DNA from: an uncultured bacterium
GTDB taxonomy: Bacteria; CALINM01
Assembly: GCA_938045315.1 (NCBI GenBank)
Contig: CALINM010000041.1
Span: forward strand, 1-9,173
Direction: 5' to 3'
DNA: 9,173 nucleotides
Below the pieces are notes generated by a model. It saw only the letters and a list, made by a program, of their open reading frames with translations. It searched no databases and had not been told where the DNA came from. Numbering within the stretch: position 1 is the first letter of the stretch; each line of letters begins with the position of its first letter. Below are positions 1-6,248 of this stretch, piece after piece. The position numbers and the translations under genes were made by a program.

Positions 1-41
1 CGTAAATTTAATTTTTTAAAATTCATCAAGGAGTATAATTT

Positions 42-842
42 ATGAATAAGCCAAAAGAGAGGAAAAGAAACAAAAAAGATTATGTTATCCAGTCAGTTAT
101 GCATGCAATTGATCTACTTGAAGCCTTCAAAGGAGAAAACGATGAATTGGGAGTTACAGAGTTAAGTAAAAAATTGGGTTTACATAAAAATAATGTATTT
201 AGATTGCTTGCAACCCTTGAATCGAGGGGTTATATAGAGCAGGACAAACAAACAGGTAACTACAAATTAGGTGTTAAAGTCTTAGAATTGGGACAACATT
301 TTATTAAGCATTTAGGTCTTTTAAGACAAGCACATCCAGTTATGAGGGAGCTTCTTGCAAAGTGCAATGAAAATATCTATATAAGTGTTCTTAGAGGTAA
401 TGGGTGTGTTTATATTGATGGATTAGAAGCAAATCAGGTTGTAAAAGTTACTAGCAGAATAGGCCAGAGGCTGCCATTGCATGCATGTGCATCAGGTAAA
501 GTGTTAATAAGTTTTGAAACGGAAGATGAATTACTAAAGATTTTCCCGCAGGAAGAGCTAAAAAAATTTACAGCTAATACTATAACAAGCAGGACTGAGC
601 TATTTAAGCAGTTAAAAGAGGTTCAAAAAAACGGATATGCTCTTGACTTAGAGGAGCTAGATATAGGTGTAAGATGTGTTGCTTCACCAATAAGGGATTA
701 TACAAGAAAAATAGTTGGGGCAATATCAATATCTGCTCCTTCATTGAGAATGGATGATGAAAAATTAAAAACATTTTTTATACCTTTAATAATTGAAGCA
801 GCTAAGGAAATATCACACAGATTAGGATACATTGAAGGGTAG
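42..842 (+). CDS. IclR-family transcriptional regulator
   Basis: A 266-residue protein with IclR-family architecture. It has a basic N-terminal tail (residues 1-13, rich in Lys/Arg), a winged helix-turn-helix at about 15-75 (ELSKKLGLHKNNVFRLL at 40-56, with the wing around 63-75), and an effector-binding domain at about 90-260. The segment LPLHACASGKVLIS starting at residue 144 is the typical IclR ligand-pocket region. AAGGAG at 28-33 lies 8 nt before the ATG and supports this start. Family members are cytoplasmic dimers that repress or activate nearby catabolic genes in response to small organic acids. The next gene is an acyl-CoA synthetase with its own promoter and a dyad in it, so local control is a reasonable inference. 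The effector cannot be read from sequence. The family call is very secure; the target is not. Confidence 0.95.
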   Translation: MNKPKERKRNKKDYVIQSVMHAIDLLEAFKGENDELGVTELSKKLGLHKNNVFRLLATLESRGYIEQDKQTGNYKLGVKVLELGQHFIKHLGLLRQAHPVMRELLAKCNENIYISVLRGNGCVYIDGLEANQVVKVTSRIGQRLPLHACASGKVLISFETEDELLKIFPQEELKKFTANTITSRTELFKQLKEVQKNGYALDLEELDIGVRCVASPIRDYTRKIVGAISISAPSLRMDDEKLKTFFIPLIIEAAKEISHRLGYIEG

Positions 843-887
843 TTTATTGTAAATAAAACAATTTTTTTAAAAATAAAATTTTTATTT
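843..887 (+). repeat. two A/T-only inverted repeats after the iclR stop
   Basis: TTTATT-gta-AATAAA (843-857) is followed by a T7 run at 862-868, then AAATAAA-att-TTTATTT (871-887). The first could act as a weak intrinsic terminator for the regulator gene. With no G-C pairs in the stem it would be unstable, so this is only a possibility. The second abuts the -35 box of the next gene and may act as an A/T-rich upstream element instead. Confidence 0.3.
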
Positions 888-914
888 GACAACCTTGTTT
901 TATTTTGGTAGGTT
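886..914 (+). promoter_or_regulatory. candidate sigma70 promoter for the acyl-CoA synthetase
   Basis: A perfect -35 hexamer TTGACA lies at 886-891, then a 17-nt spacer and a weaker -10, TAGGTT, at 909-914. Transcription would start near 921, leaving a short leader that contains AAGGAGG (931-937) before the ATG at 943. The poor -10 fits a regulated promoter. The A/T-rich tract just upstream could serve as an UP element. Inferred from consensus matching only. Confidence 0.5.
891..914. promoter_or_regulatory. candidate operator dyad in the acs-like promoter
   Basis: AACCT (891-895) and its exact reverse complement AGGTT (910-914) are separated by 14 nt. The dyad covers the spacer and the -10 hexamer of the promoter, where a bound repressor would block polymerase. 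The adjacent IclR-type regulator is the obvious candidate binder. Five-base arms can occur by chance, and no second copy is visible in the short stretch upstream of the regulator itself. Confidence 0.3.
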
Positions 915-942
915 TAAGCAAAATTAATAGAAGGAGGGAGTT

Positions 943-2889
943 ATGGAAAAAGAGGGGAATAAAGTTTATATGATTCCACCGCAAGTGGATGCATTTTTAA
1001 AATGGGGATATGAAGATTTGGAGGGTTTTTGGGAACAGGCAGCTCTTTGCTCTATGGATGAGATATACTGGTTTAAGAAATGGGATAAAGTTTTTGAATG
1101 GAATTATCCAACATTTAAATGGTACATTGGTGGACTTACAAATATATGTTTTAGTGCTGTTGATTACAATGTCATGAAAGGTAGAGGTGGCAAGGCGGCA
1201 ATTGTTTCAGAAATAGCCGAAACAGGTGAAACAAGGGTTGTTACATATGCCCAACTGCTTCACATGGTGAAAAAATACGCAGCTGCATTAAGGGGTATGG
1301 GAGTAAAAAAAGGGGATAGAGTTGTTATTTATATGCCAATGGGTATAGAACCTGTTGTTGCTATGTTAGCTTGTGCAAGGATTGGTGCGATTCATGTAGT
1401 AATATTTGCAGGGTTTTCATATAAAGCCGTTGCAGATAGAATAAATTTATCTGGTGCAGAATATATACTCACTCAGGATGTTAATCACAGACGTGGAGCG
1501 GTTATTGAGTTAAAGAAAGTTATTGATGATGCTTTGAATGAAGTGCCTGCTGGACAAGTAAAAAAGGTTGTTGTTCTGAAAAGGGCACATGACAAAGAAA
1601 GGCCAATGGTTGAAGGAAGAGACATATTCTGGGAAGATTTTCTAAAATTAGCAGAGGGACAAAGAGATGATGTGGAAATGATGGAATCAAACGAACCTCT
1701 ATTCTTACTGCCCACATCGGGAACAACAGCAAAACCAAAGGTTACTGTTCATGTTCATGGTGGATATCAACAGTATGTTTATTCTATGGGACAATGGATA
1801 TATAAGATAAGGCCAGATGATGTGTGGTTTGCAACATCAGATATTGGCTGGATTGTCGGTCATAGCTATAATGTATATGGACCACTTGTATCTGGTTGTA
1901 CTACAGTTTTGTACGAAGGAACCCCAGACTATCCAAGAAAAGATATGATTTGGGATGTTATAGAAAGAAATAAGGTTACTGCTCTCTGGATATCGCCTAC
2001 AGGTGTTAGAGGTCTGATGAAGCTGGGTATTGAAGAAGCAAGAAAGCATAATATAAGTTCTGTGGAAAGGGTTTTTTGTGCTGGGGAAGTTTTAAATCCA
2101 GCAGCATGGGAATGGATGCAATTAGAAGTTTTTCAGAATAGAATTCCTGTAATTGATCATATGTGGCAGACAGAAACATCAGGACCTGTTATTGGAAATC
2201 CATATGGGTTGGGCCTATATCCCATTAAGCCAGGTTCTTCAACCCTTGCAGTCCCAGGTGTTCAGGTAGACATAGTGGATGAAAAAACTGGAAAATCCTG
2301 TGGGCCAGGAGAGAAAGGTATATTTGTTATTAAAAAACCATTTCCAGGATTAACACCCACACTCTGGGGTGAGCCTGAGAGATATAAAAACGATTATTGG
2401 GAAAAAATTGACACTTTAAAGGGTATGTACTGTTCGGGTGACGGTGCCTATAGAGATGAAGATGGTTATATCTGGTTTGTTGGAAGAGCGGATGAAGTAA
2501 TAAAAATATCAGCTCATAGAATTGGAACTATAGAAATAGAAAATGCACTAATTTCACATCCTGCAGTTGCAGAATCTGGTGTATCTGGTGTGCCAGACGA
2601 ATTAAAAGGAGAAGTTGCTTGTGCATTTGTTGTTCTTAAAACTGGTTATGAGCCTTCGGAAGAGCTTAAAAAGGAACTTATTCAGCATGTAAGAAAGGTT
2701 ATGGGTCCGATTGTAGTTATTAGAGACATTCAGTTTGTAAAGATGCTGCCCAAGACAAGAAGTGGAAAGATTATGAGAAGGGTTATGAAAAAACTCTGGA
2801 CGGGGGAAGACTTAGGTGATCTTTCAACTATTGAAGATGGTGCATCTGTTGATGAAATAAAAGAAGCTATTGAAAAGATGAAAGTATAA
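943..2889 (+). CDS. AMP-forming acyl-CoA synthetase, acetyl-CoA synthetase-like
   Basis: A 648-residue ANL-superfamily enzyme, about the length of bacterial Acs. It should activate a short carboxylate through an acyl-AMP to acyl-CoA in the cytoplasm. The P-loop is at 258-267 (TSGTTAKPKV). WQTET at 408-412 keeps the Trp that restricts the acyl pocket to acetate/propionate in Acs. SGDG (498-501) holds D500, which binds the ribose; GRADEV (514-519) includes R515 and hinge D517; HRIG (525-528) includes R526. PKTRSGKIMRR (603-613) carries K609, the catalytic lysine that Pat-type acetyltransferases modify in Salmonella Acs. These C-terminal residue numbers match Salmonella Acs. Departures from the classic enzyme are the P-loop (Ala and Val for two Gly) and Ala524 where Acs has Gly. 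Substrate is probably acetate or propionate, but a divergent acyl-CoA ligase is possible, so I give no symbol. AAGGAGG at 931-937 supports the start. Confidence 0.88.
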   Translation: MEKEGNKVYMIPPQVDAFLKWGYEDLEGFWEQAALCSMDEIYWFKKWDKVFEWNYPTFKWYIGGLTNICFSAVDYNVMKGRGGKAAIVSEIAETGETRVVTYAQLLHMVKKYAAALRGMGVKKGDRVVIYMPMGIEPVVAMLACARIGAIHVVIFAGFSYKAVADRINLSGAEYILTQDVNHRRGAVIELKKVIDDALNEVPAGQVKKVVVLKRAHDKERPMVEGRDIFWEDFLKLAEGQRDDVEMMESNEPLFLLPTSGTTAKPKVTVHVHGGYQQYVYSMGQWIYKIRPDDVWFATSDIGWIVGHSYNVYGPLVSGCTTVLYEGTPDYPRKDMIWDVIERNKVTALWISPTGVRGLMKLGIEEARKHNISSVERVFCAGEVLNPAAWEWMQLEVFQNRIPVIDHMWQTETSGPVIGNPYGLGLYPIKPGSSTLAVPGVQVDIVDEKTGKSCGPGEKGIFVIKKPFPGLTPTLWGEPERYKNDYWEKIDTLKGMYCSGDGAYRDEDGYIWFVGRADEVIKISAHRIGTIEIENALISHPAVAESGVSGVPDELKGEVACAFVVLKTGYEPSEELKKELIQHVRKVMGPIVVIRDIQFVKMLPKTRSGKIMRRVMKKLWTGEDLGDLSTIEDGASVDEIKEAIEKMKV

Positions 2890-2893
2890 TTAT

Positions 2894-2915
2894 TGGGGGC
2901 TAAAAAAAGCCCCCA
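2894..2915 (+). promoter_or_regulatory. strong G/C hairpin between the synthetase and thioesterase genes
   Basis: GGGGGC (2895-2900) pairs with GCCCCC (2909-2914), extended by one T-A pair inside and one outside, giving an 8-bp stem with an A6 loop. It starts 5 nt after the acs-like stop and ends 6 nt before the next ATG. No T run follows, so it is not a standard intrinsic terminator. It could protect the upstream mRNA 3' end, or affect translation of the next gene. Confidence 0.6.
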
Positions 2916-2930
2916 CTTCATATGAAGGGG
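2912..2930 (+). promoter_or_regulatory. alternative hairpin around the thioesterase start codon
   Basis: The 12-nt perfect palindrome CTTCATATGAAG (2916-2927) centres on the initiation region. In RNA it can fold as CUUC/GAAG with an AUAU loop, and across a bulged A2915 the C residues 2912-2914 pair with G2928-2930. The A and U of the start codon lie in the loop and its G pairs in the stem. The same C residues are needed by the upstream hairpin, so the two folds exclude each other. Confidence 0.4.
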
Positions 2931-3404
2931 AAAACAGTTAAAGAAACAAGTATTATTATAGCTCAGGAGATGAACCCCCAGGATGCAAATCCCTCTGGGA
3001 ATGTTCATGGGGGGGTTATAATGAAATTAATTGATACAGCTGCAGGTGTTGTGGCAAAAAGACACGCAGGAAGTAATGTTGTTACTGCTTCAATTGATAG
3101 TTTGGATTTTCACCATCCCGTTTATGTGGGTGATGTAGTATTTTTTAAAGCTTCAATTAATTATGTGGGCAATACATCTATGGAAGTGGGTGTAAGGGTT
3201 GAAGCAGAAAATCCAATAACTGGAGAAATTAGGCATACGGCGTCGGCGTATCTAACTTTTGTTGCCCTTGATGAAACGGGTAAACCAAGGAAAGTTCCAC
3301 ATCTTATTCTCGAAACAGAAGAAGAGAAAAGAAGACACAAGGAAGCAGAAAGAAGAAGGCAAATTAGACTTTCAGAAAAAAAATTGAAGAGCTCCTCAAA
3401 ATAA
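2922..3404 (+). CDS. hotdog-fold acyl-CoA thioesterase (YciA/BACH-like)
   Basis: A 160-residue protein of the acyl-CoA hydrolase hotdog family, expected to hydrolyse acyl-CoA to free acid and CoA in the cytoplasm. NPSGNVHGGVIMKLID (23-38) is the family's N-terminal signature, with D38 in the position of the catalytic Asp in YciA-type enzymes. VVTASIDSLDFHHPVYVGDVV and a C-terminal YLTFVALDETGKPRKVP complete the single hotdog domain. The last ~30 residues form a highly charged, probably helical tail (EEEKRRHKEAERRR). The start is fixed because an in-frame TAA at 2901 lies upstream with no other start codon between. There is no Shine-Dalgarno; instead the ATG lies in a palindrome beside a strong hairpin. 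Co-transcription with the synthetase upstream is likely, and the two reactions oppose each other. Chain-length preference cannot be read. Confidence 0.9.
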   Translation: MKGKTVKETSIIIAQEMNPQDANPSGNVHGGVIMKLIDTAAGVVAKRHAGSNVVTASIDSLDFHHPVYVGDVVFFKASINYVGNTSMEVGVRVEAENPITGEIRHTASAYLTFVALDETGKPRKVPHLILETEEEKRRHKEAERRRQIRLSEKKLKSSSK

Positions 3405-3409
3405 ATACA

Positions 3410-3439
3410 CTGGTATAGATATTAATATTTCAGTATAAT
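3410..3439 (+). promoter_or_regulatory. candidate promoter for ndk
   Basis: A perfect -10 hexamer TATAAT lies at 3434-3439. Upstream, only a weak -35 is found (TGGTAT at 3411-3416 with a 17-nt spacer, or CTGGTA at 3410-3415). The palindrome ATATTAATAT (3419-3428) sits in the spacer. Transcription would begin near 3446, just ahead of the GGAGG at 3457. TATAAT occurs easily by chance in such A/T-rich DNA. Confidence 0.4.
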
Positions 3440-3456
3440 AATTCAAAAAAATAGTT

Positions 3457-3461
3457 GGAGG
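3457..3461 (+). promoter_or_regulatory. ribosome binding site that fixes the ndk start
   Basis: GGAGG lies 5 nt before the ATG at 3467. A possible in-frame TTG at 3455 overlaps this site and would add four residues (MEDL) not typical of NDK, so initiation at 3467 is much more likely. Confidence 0.8.
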
Positions 3462-3466
3462 ATTTG

Positions 3467-3883
3467 ATGGAGAAAACTTTTGCTATTATCAAGCCAGATG
3501 CAGTGGAGAGAAGAATTACCGGTAAAATTATTTCAAAAATTGAAGAATCGGGTTTTAATATTGTTGCCATGAAAAAAATATGGCTAACAAAAAAAGAAGC
3601 TGAAGGATTTTATGCTGTTCATAAGGGGAAACCTTTTTTTGAAAGCTTAATTAATTATATGTCTTCAGGACCTTGCATTGCGATGGTTTTAGAAAAAGAA
3701 AACGCTATTGCTGATTGGAGAAAACTTATGGGTGCTACAAATCCAGCCAATGCTGAAGCAGGTACTATAAGAAAAGAATTTGCAATAGATGTGGAAAAGA
3801 ACTCTGTGCATGGCTCAGATGCTGTAGATACAGCAAAATACGAAATTTCATACTTTTTTAGCAATTTGGAGTTTTGTGAGTAA
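3467..3883 (+). CDS. ndk: nucleoside diphosphate kinase
   Basis: A 138-residue protein, the normal length for bacterial NDK. It transfers the gamma phosphate of ATP to other (d)NDPs through a phosphohistidine. [13 protein letters not shown] (4-16) is the N-terminal signature with K9; R85 and T91 fall at nucleotide-contact positions; [14 protein letters not shown] (89-102) is the conserved loop. NSVHGSD (112-118) is the NDK active-site signature with the phosphorylated H115. All key residues are present. ATG 3467 is preferred over an upstream in-frame TTG because of the well-placed GGAGG. rlmN starts 12 nt after the stop, so the two genes are probably co-transcribed, matching the ndk-rlmN adjacency in gammaproteobacteria. 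Confidence 0.97.
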   Translation: MEKTFAIIKPDAVERRITGKIISKIEESGFNIVAMKKIWLTKKEAEGFYAVHKGKPFFESLINYMSSGPCIAMVLEKENAIADWRKLMGATNPANAEAGTIRKEFAIDVEKNSVHGSDAVDTAKYEISYFFSNLEFCE

Positions 3884-3895
3884 TTCTCATTCATT

Positions 3896-4924
3896 ATGGT
3901 AGATATAAGAAATTTTACTTACGAAGAACTTGTTGTAAAATTTAATGAATTTGGTCATCCAGAGTTCAGGGTAAAACAGCTTTTTAAATGGCTTTATGAT
4001 AAGTGTAGTACTGATTTTTCTGAAATGACTGATATATCAAAGGAATTTCGCAATTTTTTAACAGAACATTTTAAGATCAACAGATTTGAAATTGTCGATT
4101 ATTCAAAGTCAAAAGATGGTACGATAAAGTTTTTGTTTCGTACAAAATTAAATGACTTGATTGAATCAGTATTAATCCCCATAGATGATAGAATTACTGC
4201 ATGCCTTTCCTCTCAGGTAGGGTGTGCTATGGGATGTATATTTTGCAACACAGGTGACAGAGGATTTGATAGAAATTTAGAGACATGGGAGATATTAGCT
4301 CAGCTTATAGAGATGGTTATTTTTTCAGATCAGAAGCCAAACAATATTGTATTTATGGGTATGGGAGAACCTCTTGCAAATTATTATAACGTAGTAAAGG
4401 CAATTAAAATTTTAGAAAATAAATATGGATTTGGATATTCTCCCCGTAAAATTACTTTGTCTACTTCTGGAATTGCTGACAAAATTGAATTGTTAGGCAA
4501 GGATGTAAATGTAAAATTAGCTGTTTCTTTAAATGCCGTTTCCGATGATGTAAGAGATAAGATAATGCCCATCAATAAAAAATACCCAATAAAGTCATTG
4601 ATAGAATCTTTAAAAAAATATCCTGTGATGAAGGACGAAGAGATAACGATTGCCTATGTATTAATAGAGGGATTAAATGATAGTATTGAAGACGCCAAAA
4701 AACTTGCTAATTTATTGAAGGGCTTAAAGGTTAAGGTTAATCTAATAGCCTATAATTGTTGGGGGGACAGAGATTTTAAAAGCCCGGAAAGGGAAAAGAT
4801 ACTTTCTTTTCAAAAAATATTAAAAGATCACAATATTATGACATTTATAAGAGACAGCAGGGGGGCTGATGTAATGGCTGCTTGTGGACAGTTAAGAGGG
4901 CAGTATGAAAAAAAAGTTTCATAA
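3896..4924 (+). CDS. rlmN: dual-specificity 23S rRNA/tRNA adenine C2-methyltransferase RlmN
   Basis: A 342-residue radical SAM methylase that makes m2A2503 in 23S rRNA and m2A37 in some tRNAs. The N-terminal accessory domain (FRVKQLFKWLYDK, 24-36) is typical of RlmN. The radical SAM cluster motif CxxxCxxC is C110, C114 and C117. C330 in AACGQLRGQ is the methyl-carrier cysteine, and C103 corresponds to the second conserved cysteine that resolves the covalent RNA intermediate (C118 in E. coli). GMGEPLANYYNV is the SAM-binding GEP region. I call RlmN rather than Cfr from the RlmN-type N-terminus and overall sequence. No good Shine-Dalgarno precedes the ATG; the nearest G-rich segment is too far, so coupling to ndk, 12 nt upstream, is likely. 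Its stop lies 10 nt before mtnP. Confidence 0.96.
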   Translation: MVDIRNFTYEELVVKFNEFGHPEFRVKQLFKWLYDKCSTDFSEMTDISKEFRNFLTEHFKINRFEIVDYSKSKDGTIKFLFRTKLNDLIESVLIPIDDRITACLSSQVGCAMGCIFCNTGDRGFDRNLETWEILAQLIEMVIFSDQKPNNIVFMGMGEPLANYYNVVKAIKILENKYGFGYSPRKITLSTSGIADKIELLGKDVNVKLAVSLNAVSDDVRDKIMPINKKYPIKSLIESLKKYPVMKDEEITIAYVLIEGLNDSIEDAKKLANLLKGLKVKVNLIAYNCWGDRDFKSPEREKILSFQKILKDHNIMTFIRDSRGADVMAACGQLRGQYEKKVS

Positions 4925-4930
4925 AGGGGG
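4923..4930 (+). promoter_or_regulatory. ribosome binding site that fixes the mtnP start
   Basis: AAAGGGGG overlaps the rlmN stop codon and lies 4 nt before ATG 4935. It supports that ATG over the in-frame ATG at 4905 inside rlmN, which has no comparable site and would add ten residues not expected in the family. Confidence 0.75.
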
Positions 4931-4934
4931 TATT

Positions 4935-5789
4935 ATGGAAGTTATAGGAATAATTGGTGGCAGTGGACTTTATGAGATAGGGTTGGAAAGTAGCAAAGAG
5001 ATAGAGATAGATACACCTTTTGGTAAGCCTTCAGATAAAATAATTTTTGGCGAACTTAAAGGTGTTAAATTTGCTTTTTTACCAAGACATGGTAAAGGGC
5101 ACAGGATTTTACCTTCGGAGATAAATTTTAGGGCAAATATTTATGCATTAAAAACCTTAGGTGTAAAAAGAATTTTATCAATAAGTGCTGTTGGTAGTAT
5201 GAAAGAAGAAATCCAACCAGGTTGCCTTGTTCTACCGAACCAATTTATAGATTTTACTAGAGGTAGGAAAAGCACTTTTTTTGGAAATGGTATTGTTGCC
5301 CATATTTCTATGGCAGAACCTATATGTCATTCCTTCTATAACGTCATAAAAAACATAATAATATCTAAAGGATATCCATTAAAAGCAGGGGGAACCTATA
5401 TTTGCATAGAAGGCCCTCAATTTTCAACAAAAGCTGAATCATTTCTCTGGAGAAGTATTGGGGTTGATATAATTGGGATGACAAACATGCCGGAAGCTAA
5501 ATTAGCAAGAGAAGCAGAGATATGCTATGTCACTCTTGCTCTGGCAACAGATTATGATTGCTGGCACGATGTGGAGGAAGCTGTTAATGTAGAAACAATT
5601 ATAAAAATATTGACTGAAAATGTTGAAAAATCTAAGAGTATAATTAAATCCCTGCCCGATTTTTTAAATGAAATTGATAGTTGTAATTGTGAAAATGCAT
5701 TGAAGGATGCAATTATTACAGACCCTAAATTTATAAATGAAGAAGTAAAAAACAATTTAAAGCCTATTATTGGAAAATACTTTAGTTAA
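4935..5789 (+). CDS. mtnP: S-methyl-5'-thioadenosine phosphorylase
   Basis: A 284-residue member of the trimeric PNP/MTAP family, expected to cleave methylthioadenosine with phosphate into adenine and 5-methylthioribose 1-phosphate in the cytoplasm. GIIGGSGLYE (5-14) is the N-terminal phosphate-binding segment; PRHGKGHR (50-57) carries further phosphate contacts; EGPQFST (159-165) contacts the nucleoside; MTNMPEAKLAREAE (182-195) is the family signature. ATDYDCW (204-210) has Asp at 206 and 208. Asp here is typical of 6-amino (adenine) specificity, whereas PNPs acting on inosine/guanosine have Asn, which argues for MTAP. It follows rlmN by 10 nt and is probably in the same transcript. Such enzymes can also act on 5'-deoxyadenosine, which RlmN releases. 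The gene is convergent with the response regulator, 22 nt away, with no terminator visible between. Confidence 0.92.
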   Translation: MEVIGIIGGSGLYEIGLESSKEIEIDTPFGKPSDKIIFGELKGVKFAFLPRHGKGHRILPSEINFRANIYALKTLGVKRILSISAVGSMKEEIQPGCLVLPNQFIDFTRGRKSTFFGNGIVAHISMAEPICHSFYNVIKNIIISKGYPLKAGGTYICIEGPQFSTKAESFLWRSIGVDIIGMTNMPEAKLAREAEICYVTLALATDYDCWHDVEEAVNVETIIKILTENVEKSKSIIKSLPDFLNEIDSCNCENALKDAIITDPKFINEEVKNNLKPIIGKYFS

Positions 5790-5811
5790 TTGTTACGAAG
5801 AGTAGTTTATA

Positions 5812-6174
5812 TCATTTCGAAATTAGCATTTCAACGGTTTCTATTAATTCATTTAAATCAGGGGATTTTACTACAAAGGCATCTGCTAAAGATGCTGCAT
5901 ATACTGTTTTATATGATGAGTAAGCAGTACACAAAATTATTGGAATTGAAGGATAAAATGCTTTTGATTTCCTTAATACCTCAAGCCCGTTAATTTTTGG
6001 CATTTTTATGTCGAGAATTACAAGATGGGGTTTTAAAGAAAATATTTTTTTTAAACCCTCTTCTCCATCTTTAGCAGTTAAGACTTTATATTTACTTTTG
6101 AAGATTTCTGTAAACAAAGTTCTCATATCCGCTTCATCATCAATTACAAGTATACTTTTTTTTCTCCGAGGCAT
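5812..6174 (-). CDS. single-domain response regulator (CheY/Spo0F-type receiver)
   Basis: A 120-residue protein that is all receiver domain, with no output domain. It has the acidic pair D12/D13, the phosphoacceptor D55 in LVILDIKMP, the switch threonine T83 and the conserved K103 (VKSPDL), so it should be phosphorylatable. A CheY- or Spo0F-like role passing a signal by protein contact is inferred. No histidine kinase is in the window, so the partner is unknown. The ATG is fixed by an in-frame TAG four codons upstream. The only purine-rich ribosome site (AAAAGGA) lies about 14 nt upstream, unusually far. It is the only minus-strand gene here, set between mtnP and the pilF-like gene and transcribed from a promoter facing that of the pilF-like gene. 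A link to pilus or motility control is possible but unproven. Confidence 0.93.
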   Translation of the reverse strand: MPRRKKSILVIDDEADMRTLFTEIFKSKYKVLTAKDGEEGLKKIFSLKPHLVILDIKMPKINGLEVLRKSKAFYPSIPIILCTAYSSYKTVYAASLADAFVVKSPDLNELIETVEMLISK

Positions 6175-6179
6175 TTTTG

Positions 6180-6208
6180 TTGACTATGTCCTTTTGGTAT
6201 TATATTAT
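6180..6208 (+). promoter_or_regulatory. candidate promoter for the pilF-like/rodZ operon
   Basis: TTGACT (6180-6185), a 17-nt spacer and TATTAT (6203-6208) each match consensus at 5 of 6 positions. Transcription would start near 6215, leaving a leader of about 34 nt before ATG 6249. It points straight into the opposing promoter of the response regulator. Confidence 0.55.
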
Positions 6209-6220
6209 CTTACTATATTA

Positions 6221-6248
6221 ATTAAACACGATAAAAATTTTTTGTCAA
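6221..6248 (-). promoter_or_regulatory. candidate promoter for the response regulator
   Basis: Read on the minus strand: a perfect TTGACA (complement of 6243-6248), a 16-nt spacer and TTTAAT (complement of 6221-6226, 5 of 6 to consensus). Transcription would start near 6214 and give a leader of about 40 nt. The -35 box directly abuts the ATG of the gene on the other strand. Confidence 0.55.

Noticed and set aside
698-892. Minus-strand ORF over the end of the IclR gene
   Set aside because: Antisense to the conserved effector domain, with no motif and no ribosome site.
2894-2915. Intrinsic terminator after the synthetase gene
   Set aside because: The stem is strong but no T run follows, and the thioesterase ATG begins 6 nt later; it is better described as a regulatory or stabilising hairpin.
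1485-3008. Several minus-strand ORFs across the synthetase and the thioesterase start
   Set aside because: All lie opposite strongly conserved coding sequence and show no family features.
3455-3466. TTG start adding four residues to NDK
   Set aside because: The TTG overlaps the GGAGG that serves ATG 3467, and NDK proteins normally start at [11 protein letters not shown]-like sequence.
3896-4924. Cfr-type antibiotic-resistance methylase (C8 methylation)
   Set aside because: The N-terminal domain and the ndk linkage fit housekeeping RlmN, and nothing around it suggests a mobile resistance gene.
4905-4934. Upstream ATG start for mtnP inside rlmN
   Set aside because: The family begins near MEVIGIIGGSG, and ATG 4935 has a strong ribosome site while ATG 4905 does not.
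3655-5755. Minus-strand ORFs opposite ndk, rlmN and mtnP
   Set aside because: Shadow frames of well-conserved genes with low-complexity translations.
4935-5789. Purine nucleoside phosphorylase acting on inosine/guanosine
   Set aside because: The ATDYD segment has Asp where such PNPs carry Asn, and MTNMPEAKLAREAE matches the MTA phosphorylase branch.
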